From Planctomycetes bacterium syqfu (GTDB lineage Bacteria; Planctomycetota; Phycisphaerae; Phycisphaerales; Phycisphaeraceae): a stretch of 64,000 nucleotides of DNA. Location: contig CP087563.1 of assembly GCA_020974905.1 (NCBI GenBank), positions 4,712,001 through 4,776,000 on the forward strand, given 5' to 3'. The notes beneath the pieces were generated by a model that did no database searches, had not been told where the DNA came from, and saw only the letters and a program-made list of their open reading frames with translations. Below, in pieces: positions 18,423-27,335 of the stretch; positions within the stretch are counted from its first letter, which is position 1; each line of letters starts with the position of its first letter. A program made the position numbers and the translations under genes.

Positions 18423-18845
18423 ATGTTACCTACACGTCTGATTAATGATGCTCGCCTGTTTAACGATGACCCGTTTTCCTTCATCCGCCAACAGTTTGGC
18501 CGCGCTGTTAACGACACCATCGGCACGGATTATCCCGTGGATGTCTACGAAGATGACACCGCGGTGCACGTCGAAGCTGAACTGCCTGGCTTTACCAATG
18601 AGCAGGTCGATGTCACCCTCGAACAGGGTGTCCTGACCATCAACGCCAAGCGTGAAGCTGCTCAGAAACCTGAAGGCACCACCAGCCATGTGACCCAGCG
18701 ACGCAATTATGAAGTCACCCGTCGCTTCACCATGCCCAGCACACTCGATGAAAACAACGTCGATGCGACCATGGAGCATGGCGTCCTGCATCTGACGTTG
18801 CACAAGAAGGAAGAAGTCAAACCGCGCAAGATTGCGGTCAAATAA
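18423..18845 (+). CDS. Hsp20-family small heat-shock protein
   Basis: 140 residues. ATG at 18423 after GAAAGGAGCTCGG (good ribosome-binding site). It has the alpha-crystallin domain: VDVYEDDTAVHVEAELPGF at the start, GVLTINAKRE in the middle, RRFTMPSTLDENNVDA, and the closing A-x-x-x-n-GVL motif as ATMEHGVLHLTLHKK. The C-terminal tail carries an I-A-V type anchoring motif (RKIAVK). It acts as an ATP-independent holdase that keeps unfolding proteins soluble. No CIRCE operator was seen upstream. A palindromic repeat of one family lies on each side of the gene. Confidence 0.93.
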   Translation: MLPTRLINDARLFNDDPFSFIRQQFGRAVNDTIGTDYPVDVYEDDTAVHVEAELPGFTNEQVDVTLEQGVLTINAKREAAQKPEGTTSHVTQRRNYEVTRRFTMPSTLDENNVDATMEHGVLHLTLHKKEEVKPRKIAVK

Positions 18846-18936
18846 TCAACCCCTTGGAACCGCGTCGCATTCCTTACCTACGCCGCGACGAGGTTCAACC
18901 CCATGCGAGATTCAGGACGATGACCGTATGAACTTC

Positions 18937-18971
18937 ACACGGGATGCCTTCACGGTGTCCCGTGTTTTTTT
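18937..18971 (+). terminator. intrinsic terminator after hsp20
   Basis: ACACGGGA / TCCCGTGT stem with a 13-nt partly paired loop, followed by a run of seven T; 92 bases after the stop codon. Confidence 0.88.
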
Positions 18972-18994
18972 GTGCGCTGTGTTTATCAATGGAT

Positions 18995-19080
18995 ATTTAG
19001 CCGCATCACTTGTGATGCGCTTGGAGATCTACAACCAAGGCGCACATCACAAAAGCGCATGGCAAGCCATGCAGCTAAAT
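18995..19080. repeat. REP family B, downstream of hsp20
   Basis: ATTTAGC, then palindrome GCATCACTTGTGATGC (identical to the upstream copy), spacer, then CATGGCAAGCCATG and GCTAAAT. Only the second internal palindrome differs from the copy at 18136. Confidence 0.75.
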
Positions 19081-19129
19081 GATGAAAATGAAATAGGGAA
19101 ATTTATCCAGTACCTCACCGAGCACGAAT

Positions 19130-19209
19130 AAAGCCGTGTCGCTCCTGCGGCACGGGTTGCCTTTTACTCACACCAACGCAACCCATGACTCAGGAGAGTC
19201 ACGGCTTTG
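19130..19209. repeat. REP family A, inverted pair
   Basis: AAAGCCGTGTCGC TCCT GCGGCACGGG TTGCCTT and, in inverted orientation 10 bases later, GCAACCCATGACTC AGGA GAGTCACGGCTTT. It fills the space before the convergent HAD gene. Confidence 0.8.
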
Positions 19210-19224
19210 ATATAAACGACCATC

Positions 19225-20070
19225 TCAATCTAGCTTTTCACCGAATACGAACTTGCGGATCGCATAGGCAACACCCGCTTCTTCATTACTCGGGACGATG
19301 GCGTCGGCCACCTGCTTGGCGCAGTCCCAGGCATTGCTCACGGCAACCCCTTTGCCTGCCCATTGGATCATGGAAACATCGTTGGGCGCATCACCGATGC
19401 ACATCACGCGCGACGGATCAATGTCATACAGATTGGCGACTTTTTTCAGTGCGATGCACTTGTCTGCATCCTTGTGGATGTACTGAAGCAAATGATTGTC
19501 CGAGACTGCAGCGGTGACCAGGCCGGCAAATTTCTTCTCCACTGCCATACGGATATTGGGAATGCGATCCGGCGGTGCCAACGCCAGCAGCTTCGTCACC
19601 GGTACCTTCAAAAACGCCTCAAGCGGTCCAACAAAGTCCGGCGAAAAGTGGCGGCTGATTTCCGTTGGCAGTGACTCGTCCACATGATCGGTGTACCACT
19701 TGTCCAGAATCTCCAGGCTGATCACACAATCCTTGTCGGCCTTGCGTGCAGCTTTGACGATCTTCTTGGCCAAGGCTGAGGGCAGTGGTTGATGGTGGAT
19801 ATGCTTGTTGACTTTCGGATCGAAAATCATCGCACCGTTGTAGGTCACCCAATACGTGTCGATCTTCAACGCCTCAGCGATGTGACGCATCCCACGCGGC
19901 GGACGGGCGGTGGCAATGACCACTTTAACGCCAAGCTTGATGGCTTTCTGAATGGTCTTGACGGTGCGCACCGTCACCTGCTTGTCATCGCGAAGCAATG
20001 TGCCATCCAAATCGACAGCAACCATGTCGAACGGCAAGTCGGTATGGTGGGTGTTGGCCCCTGATTCCAT
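19225..20070 (-). CDS. HAD-superfamily phosphatase, Cof type
   Basis: 281 residues from the ATG at 20070. The open frame continues 39 codons upstream, but the first HAD motif follows soon after this ATG. Motif I is DLDGTLLRDD (two catalytic Asp), motif II is VIATARPPRG, motif III Lys lies in the KKFAG region, and motif IV is CIGDAPNDVSMI. The cap between motifs II and III is of the Cof/IIB type (YNGAMIFDPKVNKHIHHQPL onwards). Enzymes of this subfamily dephosphorylate sugar phosphates, FMN or other small phosphates; the substrate cannot be told from sequence. It stands alone between repeats. Confidence 0.85.
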   Translation of the reverse strand: MESGANTHHTDLPFDMVAVDLDGTLLRDDKQVTVRTVKTIQKAIKLGVKVVIATARPPRGMRHIAEALKIDTYWVTYNGAMIFDPKVNKHIHHQPLPSALAKKIVKAARKADKDCVISLEILDKWYTDHVDESLPTEISRHFSPDFVGPLEAFLKVPVTKLLALAPPDRIPNIRMAVEKKFAGLVTAAVSDNHLLQYIHKDADKCIALKKVANLYDIDPSRVMCIGDAPNDVSMIQWAGKGVAVSNAWDCAKQVADAIVPSNEEAGVAYAIRKFVFGEKLD

Positions 20071-20456
20071 ATTACGAACCCTGGCAGCGTGTGTACGCTT
20101 GCTGTTTAAGACATCCACGAGGGACGCCCTGGTAATGGACGATCGCTTCCATGATACGATCCCATTAAGGGATGCTCCAGCAAACATGAGGTTAATCTTT
20201 CAATTCGTTTGAGGGACAGCGTCCTGGGTTGGTGGGCCGACGATGTCATTTTCCTCAAAGGGTGGCGGTGCGTGCGAGGCCGGACTCTGCAACAAAAAGC
20301 CCGACAACTCAGACATCGGATAAGTTACCCTGCGTCTGTGTAAACCAAAGTCAATCAAATGTTACACGCTATGTTTTCATATCACCCTAACCGGATATTC
20401 GTCACAAACCGAACAGTTGAACCGTTTGCTTCCGGTGGGCGGTTTAGTAATCCATC

Positions 20457-20489
20457 AAAGCCGGGACTCTCCTGAGTCGCGGGTGCCTG
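20457..20489. repeat. REP family A, single diverged copy
   Basis: AAAGCCGGGACTC TCCT GAGTCGCGGG TGCCT; both arms carry compensating changes relative to the other copies. It lies in the 634-base gene-free space between the HAD gene and mutS. Confidence 0.7.
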
Positions 20490-20517
20490 AACGGTTCATA
20501 CCATGCAACACTTGAGT

Positions 20518-20610
20518 CGTCATTCCCGCGAAGGCGGGAATCCAGTGGCACGCAGTTGAACATTGCAAATTTCACTGGACTCCTGCCCTCCGGGGGCGCG
20601 GGAGTGACGG
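20518..20610. repeat. CGTCATTCCCGCG-type inverted-repeat element
   Basis: CGTCATTCCCGCG..GGCGGGAATCCAGTGG on the left and CCACTGGACTCC-like ... GCGGGAGTGACGG on the right, about 93 bases long. Two close relatives are at 53372 and 59354. Elements with these ends are widespread in bacteria (compare the neisserial dRS3 ATTCCC...GGGAAT type) and are probably non-autonomous mobile repeats. Confidence 0.8.
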
Positions 20611-20704
20611 ATGACAGCGATTTTTATCACAGATTTGATCAATGCAATGGGTTATATGAATCGACCATACCTCGGAAAAAGTGCGACTTATCCCATAAGC
20701 ACGG

Positions 20705-23356
20705 TTACTTTTCCAGATCCGCCTGGAGTTGATGCAGCAGATCCATCGCCTGCATGGGGGTCATGTTCATGACGTCGGCCTTGCGCAGCGTTTCCATAGC
20801 CGGGTGTTCGATGTACTCGGTGAACAGCGACATCTGCGGATCGTCGCGCTTGGACTTCCTGGCAGACACCTTCTCCATGGAAGGCCCTGCATGATTCACC
20901 GCCAACTCACCGAGCAGTTCGTTGGCACGGTCGATGACTTCCGAGGGGATGCCTGCAATCTTGGCGACATGTGTACCAAAGCTGCGATCCGTCGCACCAG
21001 CGACAATGCGATGCAGGAACACGATCTGGTCCTGCCACTCGCGCACCGTCACGCGGAGATTGGTCACGTTGCCAAAGCGTTCGGCCAAATGCGTGATCTC
21101 GTGATAGTGCGTTGCAAAGAGTGTCCGGCAGTTGCGCTCCGCCAGGTGTTCAGCAATTGCCCACGCCAGCGAGAGTCCGTCGAGGGTACTCGTGCCACGA
21201 CCGATCTCATCCAGAATGACTAAGCTTCCGGGGGTCGCATGATGACAGATGTTGGCTGTTTCGGTCATCTCCACCATGAATGTGGATTGGCCAGTGTGCA
21301 GTTCATCTGAAGCACCAATGCGCGTGAAGATGCGGTCACACAAACCAATCTCCGCTTCCTGTGCAGGGACATAGCAGCCGGTGTGTGCGAGCAAAGTCAG
21401 CAAGGCAGCCTGGCGGATGTAAGTTGATTTACCTGCCATGTTCGGGCCGGTGATTAATGCGAGCGTGGCGTCTTTGCCCATTTGCACGTCGTTGGGGACA
21501 AACTGATCACCAAGCACCTGATCGAGCACCGGATGTCGACCGTTGACGATGTTGAGCACTGGTTTGTCGGAGATCACCGGTCGGACATAACGATGCCGAA
21601 CCGCACGTCGGGCAAAGCATGCAAGCACATCCAAATCCGCAACGGTTTGGGCAAAGGCATGTAGATGTGGCAACTCAACCTGAGCCTGCGCACAAAGGTG
21701 ATTAAACAACTCAAGCTCGCGTGCGTTGGCACGATCCTGTGCCGTCAACACCTTGCCTTCGTATTCCTTGAGCGGTTGAGTGATGTAGCGTTCGACGTTC
21801 TTGAGCGTCTGCTTACGCGACCAACTGTCGGGTGCCTTGTCCTTATGCGCAGCCGTGACTTCGATGTAAAAACCAAAGACCTTGTTGTACCCAACCTTCA
21901 GCGATGGGATACCGGTTTCGTCGATGAGCTGTTTCTGATACTTGGCTAACCATGCCTTGGAGTCAGCACGCAGGCTGCGGCATTCATCCAGTGTCTCATC
22001 CATCCCATCACGAATCAGTCCGCCATCACGCATATGAGCAGGTGGTTCATCGACACAGGTTTGCGTGATGAGTTGGCCCAGTTGTGCTAACGCATCATGG
22101 ATGTCTGCGATTTGCTGATGGTACGTTGACACCGACGGACGCTGATCAAGCAATGCTGCCAGGGCTTGCACCTGCACACTGCTGTGACCCAGCGCAACCA
22201 GATCGCGTGGCGTGGCTCGGCCGACCGCAATGCGCCCGGTGATGCGCTGAATGTCCTGAATGTTGTCCAGCGCTTCACGCAGTTGTTCGAGGAAGCGACT
22301 GTCATCGATGAGAGCCTGTACCAGGTCCTGACGTTGTTCGATGGCAGTCTTGTCACACAGCGGGTAACACAACCAGTGACGCAGTTGACGTTTCCCCATC
22401 GCGGTGACGCAGCTTTGCAGCGTGGCTACCAGTGAATGACTGGACGACTCCGAGCGAATCGTGCGCTCGACTTCCAGTGATCGTAATGAAACTTGATCGA
22501 TGACCAGATACCGATTGCGTTCAAACTTTTTCGGGGGCAGCAAATGTCGAATTTTCCCCGGCGTCGCGGTGGACTCTTCCAAGCGCGTAGCATCGGTTCG
22601 CTGTGTTTCCAGCAGATAAGCCAACACCCCGCCAGCAACGCCAATCTCCGGCGCGTTGTCGGCAATGCCAAAGCCTTCGAGTGTTTTGACTTCGTATTGC
22701 TTCTGGAGCATCTGCATGGCATCGGAGGCGCGAAACTGCCAGGCGGGTCGCGGCGTGAGAATGCAGCCAAGCGTCTGCTTGAGATTCATCAAGAGTTCGG
22801 GTGCTTCATCGACATTGCGCTGCTGTTCGTAAAGCAGTTCCGAGGGCGCGATGCGTGCCAACTCATCGACAAGGTCTTTGTTGGCAAAGGTTGCGATGTG
22901 GAAATTGCCGGTGCTCAACTCGACCCATGCGACGGAGGCGCGGTGGTCTTTATGCAGTTGGACCGCAGCCAGTGGGTTTTCCCGTCCCTCTTCGAGCAGG
23001 TTTTCGTCGGTCAAGGTGCCAGGGGTGATGATGCGGGTGACATCGCGTTTGACCACGCCCTTGGCTTTGGCCGGGTCTTCGACCTGATCACAGACGGCTA
23101 CGCGATAGCCTGCCTTGATCATGCGATTCATGTAGCCTTCGACTGCATGAAACGGGACCCCTGCCATCGGCACGCCCTCGGTGCGCTGCGTGAGTGTGAC
23201 ACCAAGCACCTTGTGCGCCAGCACCGCGTCATCATGAAACATCTCATAAAAATCACCCATGCGAAAAAACAAAACGCAGTCAGGATACTTCTCTTTGAAG
23301 TCATGAAACTGACGCATCGCAGGCGTGATTTTGGGCTGTTTGGCAGCGTTGGACAT
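20705..23356 (-). CDS. mutS: DNA mismatch repair protein MutS
   Basis: 883 residues, typical MutS length. N-terminal mismatch-recognition motif FFRMGDFYEMFHDDA, with the F-x-E that stacks on the mismatch. The C-terminal ATPase has Walker A GPNMAGKSTYIRQAALLTLL, Walker B VILDEIGRGTSTLDGLSLAW and signature STFMVEMTETANICHHA. An HTH and dimerisation segment closes the ATPase, and the last 40 residues have a MutS C-terminal character (MTPMQAMDLLHQLQ). Start ATG at 23356. No mutL is seen in the window. MutS2 and other MutS relatives are ruled out by the mismatch motif. Assignment is secure. Confidence 0.97.
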   Translation of the reverse strand: MSNAAKQPKITPAMRQFHDFKEKYPDCVLFFRMGDFYEMFHDDAVLAHKVLGVTLTQRTEGVPMAGVPFHAVEGYMNRMIKAGYRVAVCDQVEDPAKAKGVVKRDVTRIITPGTLTDENLLEEGRENPLAAVQLHKDHRASVAWVELSTGNFHIATFANKDLVDELARIAPSELLYEQQRNVDEAPELLMNLKQTLGCILTPRPAWQFRASDAMQMLQKQYEVKTLEGFGIADNAPEIGVAGGVLAYLLETQRTDATRLEESTATPGKIRHLLPPKKFERNRYLVIDQVSLRSLEVERTIRSESSSHSLVATLQSCVTAMGKRQLRHWLCYPLCDKTAIEQRQDLVQALIDDSRFLEQLREALDNIQDIQRITGRIAVGRATPRDLVALGHSSVQVQALAALLDQRPSVSTYHQQIADIHDALAQLGQLITQTCVDEPPAHMRDGGLIRDGMDETLDECRSLRADSKAWLAKYQKQLIDETGIPSLKVGYNKVFGFYIEVTAAHKDKAPDSWSRKQTLKNVERYITQPLKEYEGKVLTAQDRANARELELFNHLCAQAQVELPHLHAFAQTVADLDVLACFARRAVRHRYVRPVISDKPVLNIVNGRHPVLDQVLGDQFVPNDVQMGKDATLALITGPNMAGKSTYIRQAALLTLLAHTGCYVPAQEAEIGLCDRIFTRIGASDELHTGQSTFMVEMTETANICHHATPGSLVILDEIGRGTSTLDGLSLAWAIAEHLAERNCRTLFATHYHEITHLAERFGNVTNLRVTVREWQDQIVFLHRIVAGATDRSFGTHVAKIAGIPSEVIDRANELLGELAVNHAGPSMEKVSARKSKRDDPQMSLFTEYIEHPAMETLRKADVMNMTPMQAMDLLHQLQADLEK

Positions 23357-23411
23357 AGCTTAGAAATGTACCAGAAATCGACCAACTTATCAGCCTTGAT
23401 CCATTGCTTTT

Positions 23412-23480
23412 ACCACAGAGTCACAGAGACACAGAGAAAAATACTTATTTCTCACTCTGTGCCTCTGTGCCTCTGTGGTT
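23412..23480. repeat. micro-repeat hairpin (CACAGAG units)
   Basis: ACCACAGAGTCACAGAGACA CAGAG pairs with CTCTGTGCCTCTGTGCCTCT GTGGT across an AT-rich 18-base loop, in the divergent space between mutS and priA (158 bases), which must also contain both promoters. Confidence 0.85.
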
Positions 23481-23514
23481 CATCCATTGATCTTGACTGT
23501 GCTAAACTACCCCC

Positions 23515-25833
23515 ATGCACGAGTTGTTCACCACGCCTGACACCATTGTTGCCTACGCCCAGGTTGCGCCGGAGCAGGGGGTGGACGTGACGGCCAGCGG
23601 ATTGACTTATGGCATCCCCGAGGCGCTCAAAGACATCACCGTCGGAGATCGCGTGCTCGTGCCGCTTGGTCGGGGCAATAAGACCGTCCCGGGTTTCGTG
23701 GTGCAGATTGATGCTTCGACATCGCTACCTGCAAGCAAACTCAAAGCGATCACCGAAAAGGACCCCGCGGGAATTCACCTGCCTGCGGACCTCATTGAAC
23801 TGGCGCGATGGCTCAGCGGGTACTACTGCTGTCCCATCGGCATGGTGTTCGGCACGATGCTCCCCGCTGCAGTCAAGCACGGTATTGGTGCCTCCGTCCA
23901 AACACTCGTTTACCGCAACCCTGAGAAAGACCTCAAAACCGTCAAGCTCTCCAAACTCCAAAAGGCGGCGCTCGCGGAACTGGAAAAATGTGAAGCTGAT
24001 GGCAATCCCCAGATCGAGATGCGACAGCTTGCTGAGCTTGCTGGTGCCAAGTCCATCAGCCCGGTCAAGCAATTGATCACCAAGGGCGTGCTCAAATCCA
24101 ACACCCAATCGATTATCAAAGCTTCCCCCGGAAACACCGAAGAAACAGCCCTGGCAGAGAAGTCCGCCAAGTTGCTTCTCAATGACACGCAGCACAGGGC
24201 TGTCGAAAAACTGGCAAGCAAAGTCGATGATGGTGGCTTTGGGGTTCACCTGCTTCACGGCGTGACCGGCAGTGGCAAGACCGAAGTCTACCTGCAAATG
24301 ATCGAACACGTCTTTGCCAGACGACCCGATAGCTGCGCGATCGTGCTGGTCCCTGAGATTGCATTAACACCGCAAACCGTCAGCCGCTTTACCGCGCGCT
24401 TCGACTCCGTTGCGGTGATGCACTCCGCTTTAACGTCCGCCCAACGTCATGAACAGTGGCGGCGCATCGCAGCAGGTGAAGCGAAAATTGTCATCGGCGC
24501 CCGCTCTGCCATCTTTGCACCGCTTCCGGAAGTCGGCATTATCATTGTCGACGAAGAACACGATTCGAGTTACAAGCAGGATCAACTGCCGCGCTATCAC
24601 GCGCGTGATGTTGCAGTCAAACGCGGGCAGCAACTCGGCGCGCAGGTGGTGCTCGGCTCCGCGACGCCTTCACTTGAGAGTTACTACAACGCGACCGTTC
24701 GCGGCAGCTATGACCTGCTTCACTTACCCGATCGTGTCAGCGGTTTTCAGCTTCCCCATGTTCAATTGGTGGACTTGGTTGAAGAACGCAAACACCGTCG
24801 TGGCGTGCATCTGATCAGTCGCAAACTCGAAGAACTCATCGGCTACGTCAAGCGGCAAAAGGGTCAAACCATGCTGCTGCTTAACCGTCGCGGTTATGCC
24901 AACTATGTCGCCTGCCCTGATCACACCTGTGGCTGGATGCAGACCTGTGAACACTGCGATGCAACGATGGTTTACCACAAACACCAATTGCCTGGTATGG
25001 CTCCCGGGGGCGGTGGATTTATCCGCTGTCATCACTGTGAAAACGAGCAGCTTCTCAAACCCCTTTGCCCGCAGTGTGGCAAGAAGATCACGCTCTTTGG
25101 TCTGGGCACGCAGCGCGTCGAAGAAGAGATCGAACGCAAGTTTCCTGAGTTGAGATTCGCCCGCATGGACAGCGACACCATGCGCCAGCGTGATGACTAT
25201 CAACGGATTTTAGGCCAATTCCAAAAGGGTGAACTGGACCTGCTCATCGGCACGCAGATGATTGCCAAGGGGTTGGACTTCCCCAATGTCCGCCTTGTGG
25301 GTGTGATCAGCGGTGACACGTCATTACACATGCCCGACTTCCGTGCTGCGGAGCGTACCTTCCAATTGATCGCCCAGGTTGCCGGTCGAGCAGGACGCTC
25401 CAGCACGCCCGGTGTTGTGGTGGTGCAGACGTTTTCGATTGATGACCCGACGATCAAGCTGGCTTCCAAGCATGACTTTATTACGTTTGCCCAACGTGAA
25501 CTTGAGATGCGCCAGCAGATGGGACTCCCCCCGCACACACGCATGGCAAGGGTCGTCGTCCGCGACATCGATCACGAAAAGTCTTACCTGATGTGCAAAA
25601 AACTCAGCCAGGAATTGGCACGCTGCAATCAACAGTTAGGGAATGTCGTCCGACTTCGCGGGCCGATGCCATGTCCCATTGCGCGCATTGCCGACTTCCA
25701 TCGGCACCAGGTGGAAATGGTCGCCCCTGACGCCGGTACGTTGCAGAAACTCATGACGATGCTGCGTAACGAACGCCTGCTCATTTCCGACAACCGCATG
25801 GCCGTGGACGTTGATCCGACGGTGTTGTTGTAG
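23515..25833 (+). CDS. priA: primosomal replication restart helicase PriA
   Basis: 772 residues. It rebuilds replication forks by loading the replicative helicase at stalled or D-loop structures. Seen in order: N-terminal DNA-binding domain with LVPLGRGNKTVPGFV; Walker A HGVTGSGKTEVYLQMI; DEEH box VDEEHDSSYKQ; motif LGSATPSLESY; a zinc region with paired cysteines (CPDHTCGWMQTCEHCDATM and CHHCENEQLLKPLCPQCG); GTQRVEEEIERKFPE; IGTQMIAKGLDFPNVRLVG; and QVAGRAGRSSTPG. ATG start at 23515. It is divergent from mutS across a hairpin repeat. Assignment is secure. Confidence 0.97.
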   Translation: MHELFTTPDTIVAYAQVAPEQGVDVTASGLTYGIPEALKDITVGDRVLVPLGRGNKTVPGFVVQIDASTSLPASKLKAITEKDPAGIHLPADLIELARWLSGYYCCPIGMVFGTMLPAAVKHGIGASVQTLVYRNPEKDLKTVKLSKLQKAALAELEKCEADGNPQIEMRQLAELAGAKSISPVKQLITKGVLKSNTQSIIKASPGNTEETALAEKSAKLLLNDTQHRAVEKLASKVDDGGFGVHLLHGVTGSGKTEVYLQMIEHVFARRPDSCAIVLVPEIALTPQTVSRFTARFDSVAVMHSALTSAQRHEQWRRIAAGEAKIVIGARSAIFAPLPEVGIIIVDEEHDSSYKQDQLPRYHARDVAVKRGQQLGAQVVLGSATPSLESYYNATVRGSYDLLHLPDRVSGFQLPHVQLVDLVEERKHRRGVHLISRKLEELIGYVKRQKGQTMLLLNRRGYANYVACPDHTCGWMQTCEHCDATMVYHKHQLPGMAPGGGGFIRCHHCENEQLLKPLCPQCGKKITLFGLGTQRVEEEIERKFPELRFARMDSDTMRQRDDYQRILGQFQKGELDLLIGTQMIAKGLDFPNVRLVGVISGDTSLHMPDFRAAERTFQLIAQVAGRAGRSSTPGVVVVQTFSIDDPTIKLASKHDFITFAQRELEMRQQMGLPPHTRMARVVVRDIDHEKSYLMCKKLSQELARCNQQLGNVVRLRGPMPCPIARIADFHRHQVEMVAPDAGTLQKLMTMLRNERLLISDNRMAVDVDPTVLL

Positions 25834-25843
25834 TGCAATGATC

Positions 25844-25863
25844 AAAGCCGTGTTCCTCCCGGA
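25844..25863. repeat. REP family A, truncated
   Basis: AAAGCCGTGTTCCTCCCGGA matches the left arm and loop; the right arm (CACGGGTTGCCTT) is lost. Confidence 0.5.
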
Positions 25864-25963
25864 TCGCTGCTGTCAGTAATTCATCAAAAAACCATTTGTT
25901 CTGATGTGTCTCTCATGAGATAGTGTTGTCATAAAAGTGTTGAAGGGGTTAACACAGACAATC

Positions 25964-27307
25964 ATGAAATCGATCACTTGTTTATGCATGACGTTGTTTG
26001 TGCTATGTCTGACGGATTTTGCAAAGTCCGACGATAAGGCATTCGCACGAGCTTTGCTGGAATTGGCCTCGCAAGAGGCTTCGCAGATTACGCGCTCGAC
26101 GCACATCCCGACCGCCGAGTGTTATGCCTACGGGCAACTGGGGGACACCAAGGCTGCGATGGCTTTGTGGGAACAGGTTGATTTGCCTGAAAAACTCTGG
26201 TTGGTCTGTGAGACCGCTCGCGGTCTGGCTGAAGCGGGTTACGTCGATGACGCGATGAGCATGTTAAAGCCGTTGGGGCAGATGAACACGCCAGTGCTTG
26301 GCAAACTTGGTTACCTTGAAATTGATCTAAAATCCAAGGCGTTTGCGAGCCTTGCCATCAGTCAGATGATCAAAGGTCAGCAGGATGTATCGTCGCTGAG
26401 CTATCACCGAATCAATGACATCGGCGATCAATGCTTTGCGCTGAGTCGCATCGTCGGATACCTCGCTGAGCAGGATCGTCTGGAGGAAGCGCAGCAATGG
26501 TATGCGAAATTTGATGACGGACGCTGGCGGACCTATGCAACCCAGCGTTTGATCCAATGCTATGCCCGTAAACATGGGATTGAAAAAGCCTACGACTATG
26601 CAAAGACATTTAAGGAACCGGTCGAGGTCAAGGAATCGCAATGGCAGTTGATCAAGATGCAGATTCAGGCGGATCAATTGGATCAAGCGGTGGTCCGCGC
26701 GATTGCCGGTTTTGACAATCGGAAGATGCTTCGCGAGATGCGGGAAATTGCCCGTGAGTTGATTGATGCTGATGACATCGCTCGTGGGTTAAAGGTCCTG
26801 AACAAACTCCCCGAACCGGTGCGTTGGCGGACTTCATTGCGCGAGCGCACTGCCATGGCGTATGTCCGCAGCGGTGATTTGAAGATGGCTTACCAGATGG
26901 TACTCTCGGTCGGGTCTGCGCCACGGAGTCTATTTTTCGTGAACCTGGAAGTTTGTGATCAGGCTGCTGCGGTGAACAAGCCGGATGTCGCGCGTGCGTA
27001 TTACGATGCAGCTTGCAAGAACTTTGAGCAGCTTCAAAACGAACACTCACTGGATATGTTTTACGAACGGTTGACCGTTTCGCGCGCCAAGCTCGGTTTG
27101 CATGAGCAGGCATTGAACGACCTGCACAAAGCCAAACGACGGACCCAACGTGCTGTGACGCAAATTGGTCAATACCTTGTCCCACGCAGCGAACTTGAAA
27201 CATTTAAAACGTATCTTGCCACAGTTAACGAACCAGCGGACCGTGTTGCGATTCTCACAGCCGTGACGCAATCCATCCTTAACAGGTCTTTACTTTTTGA
27301 ACATTAA
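25964..27307 (+). CDS. exported helical-repeat (TPR-like) protein, first of a tandem pair
   Basis: 447 residues from the ATG at 25964, where a signal peptide begins (MKSITCLCMTLFVLCLTDF). An upstream GTG in frame would add nine residues before it. The mature part is almost all helical, with loosely repeated 30-40 residue units of TPR/Sel1 character: CYAYGQLGDTKAAMALWEQV, ETARGLAEAGYVDDAMSMLK, SRIVGYLAEQDRLEEAQQWY, LIQCYARKHGIEKAYDYAKT. No catalytic motif or C-terminal anchor was seen. It is followed 28 bases later by a second gene of the same design, and both are probably one transcription unit. Such solenoids usually bind other proteins; the partner is unknown. Confidence 0.8.
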   Translation: MKSITCLCMTLFVLCLTDFAKSDDKAFARALLELASQEASQITRSTHIPTAECYAYGQLGDTKAAMALWEQVDLPEKLWLVCETARGLAEAGYVDDAMSMLKPLGQMNTPVLGKLGYLEIDLKSKAFASLAISQMIKGQQDVSSLSYHRINDIGDQCFALSRIVGYLAEQDRLEEAQQWYAKFDDGRWRTYATQRLIQCYARKHGIEKAYDYAKTFKEPVEVKESQWQLIKMQIQADQLDQAVVRAIAGFDNRKMLREMREIARELIDADDIARGLKVLNKLPEPVRWRTSLRERTAMAYVRSGDLKMAYQMVLSVGSAPRSLFFVNLEVCDQAAAVNKPDVARAYYDAACKNFEQLQNEHSLDMFYERLTVSRAKLGLHEQALNDLHKAKRRTQRAVTQIGQYLVPRSELETFKTYLATVNEPADRVAILTAVTQSILNRSLLFEH

Positions 27308-27335
27308 ACGGGACTCTGATTCTCGGAGGAAAATG

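Noticed and set aside
18147-18441. Short frames on both strands before hsp20
   Set aside because: They overlap the palindromic repeat and the hsp20 start and have no ribosome-binding site.
22493-23590. 365-codon plus-strand frame over the start of mutS and into priA
   Set aside because: Antisense to mutS and runs through a hairpin repeat into the priA start; no recognisable domain.
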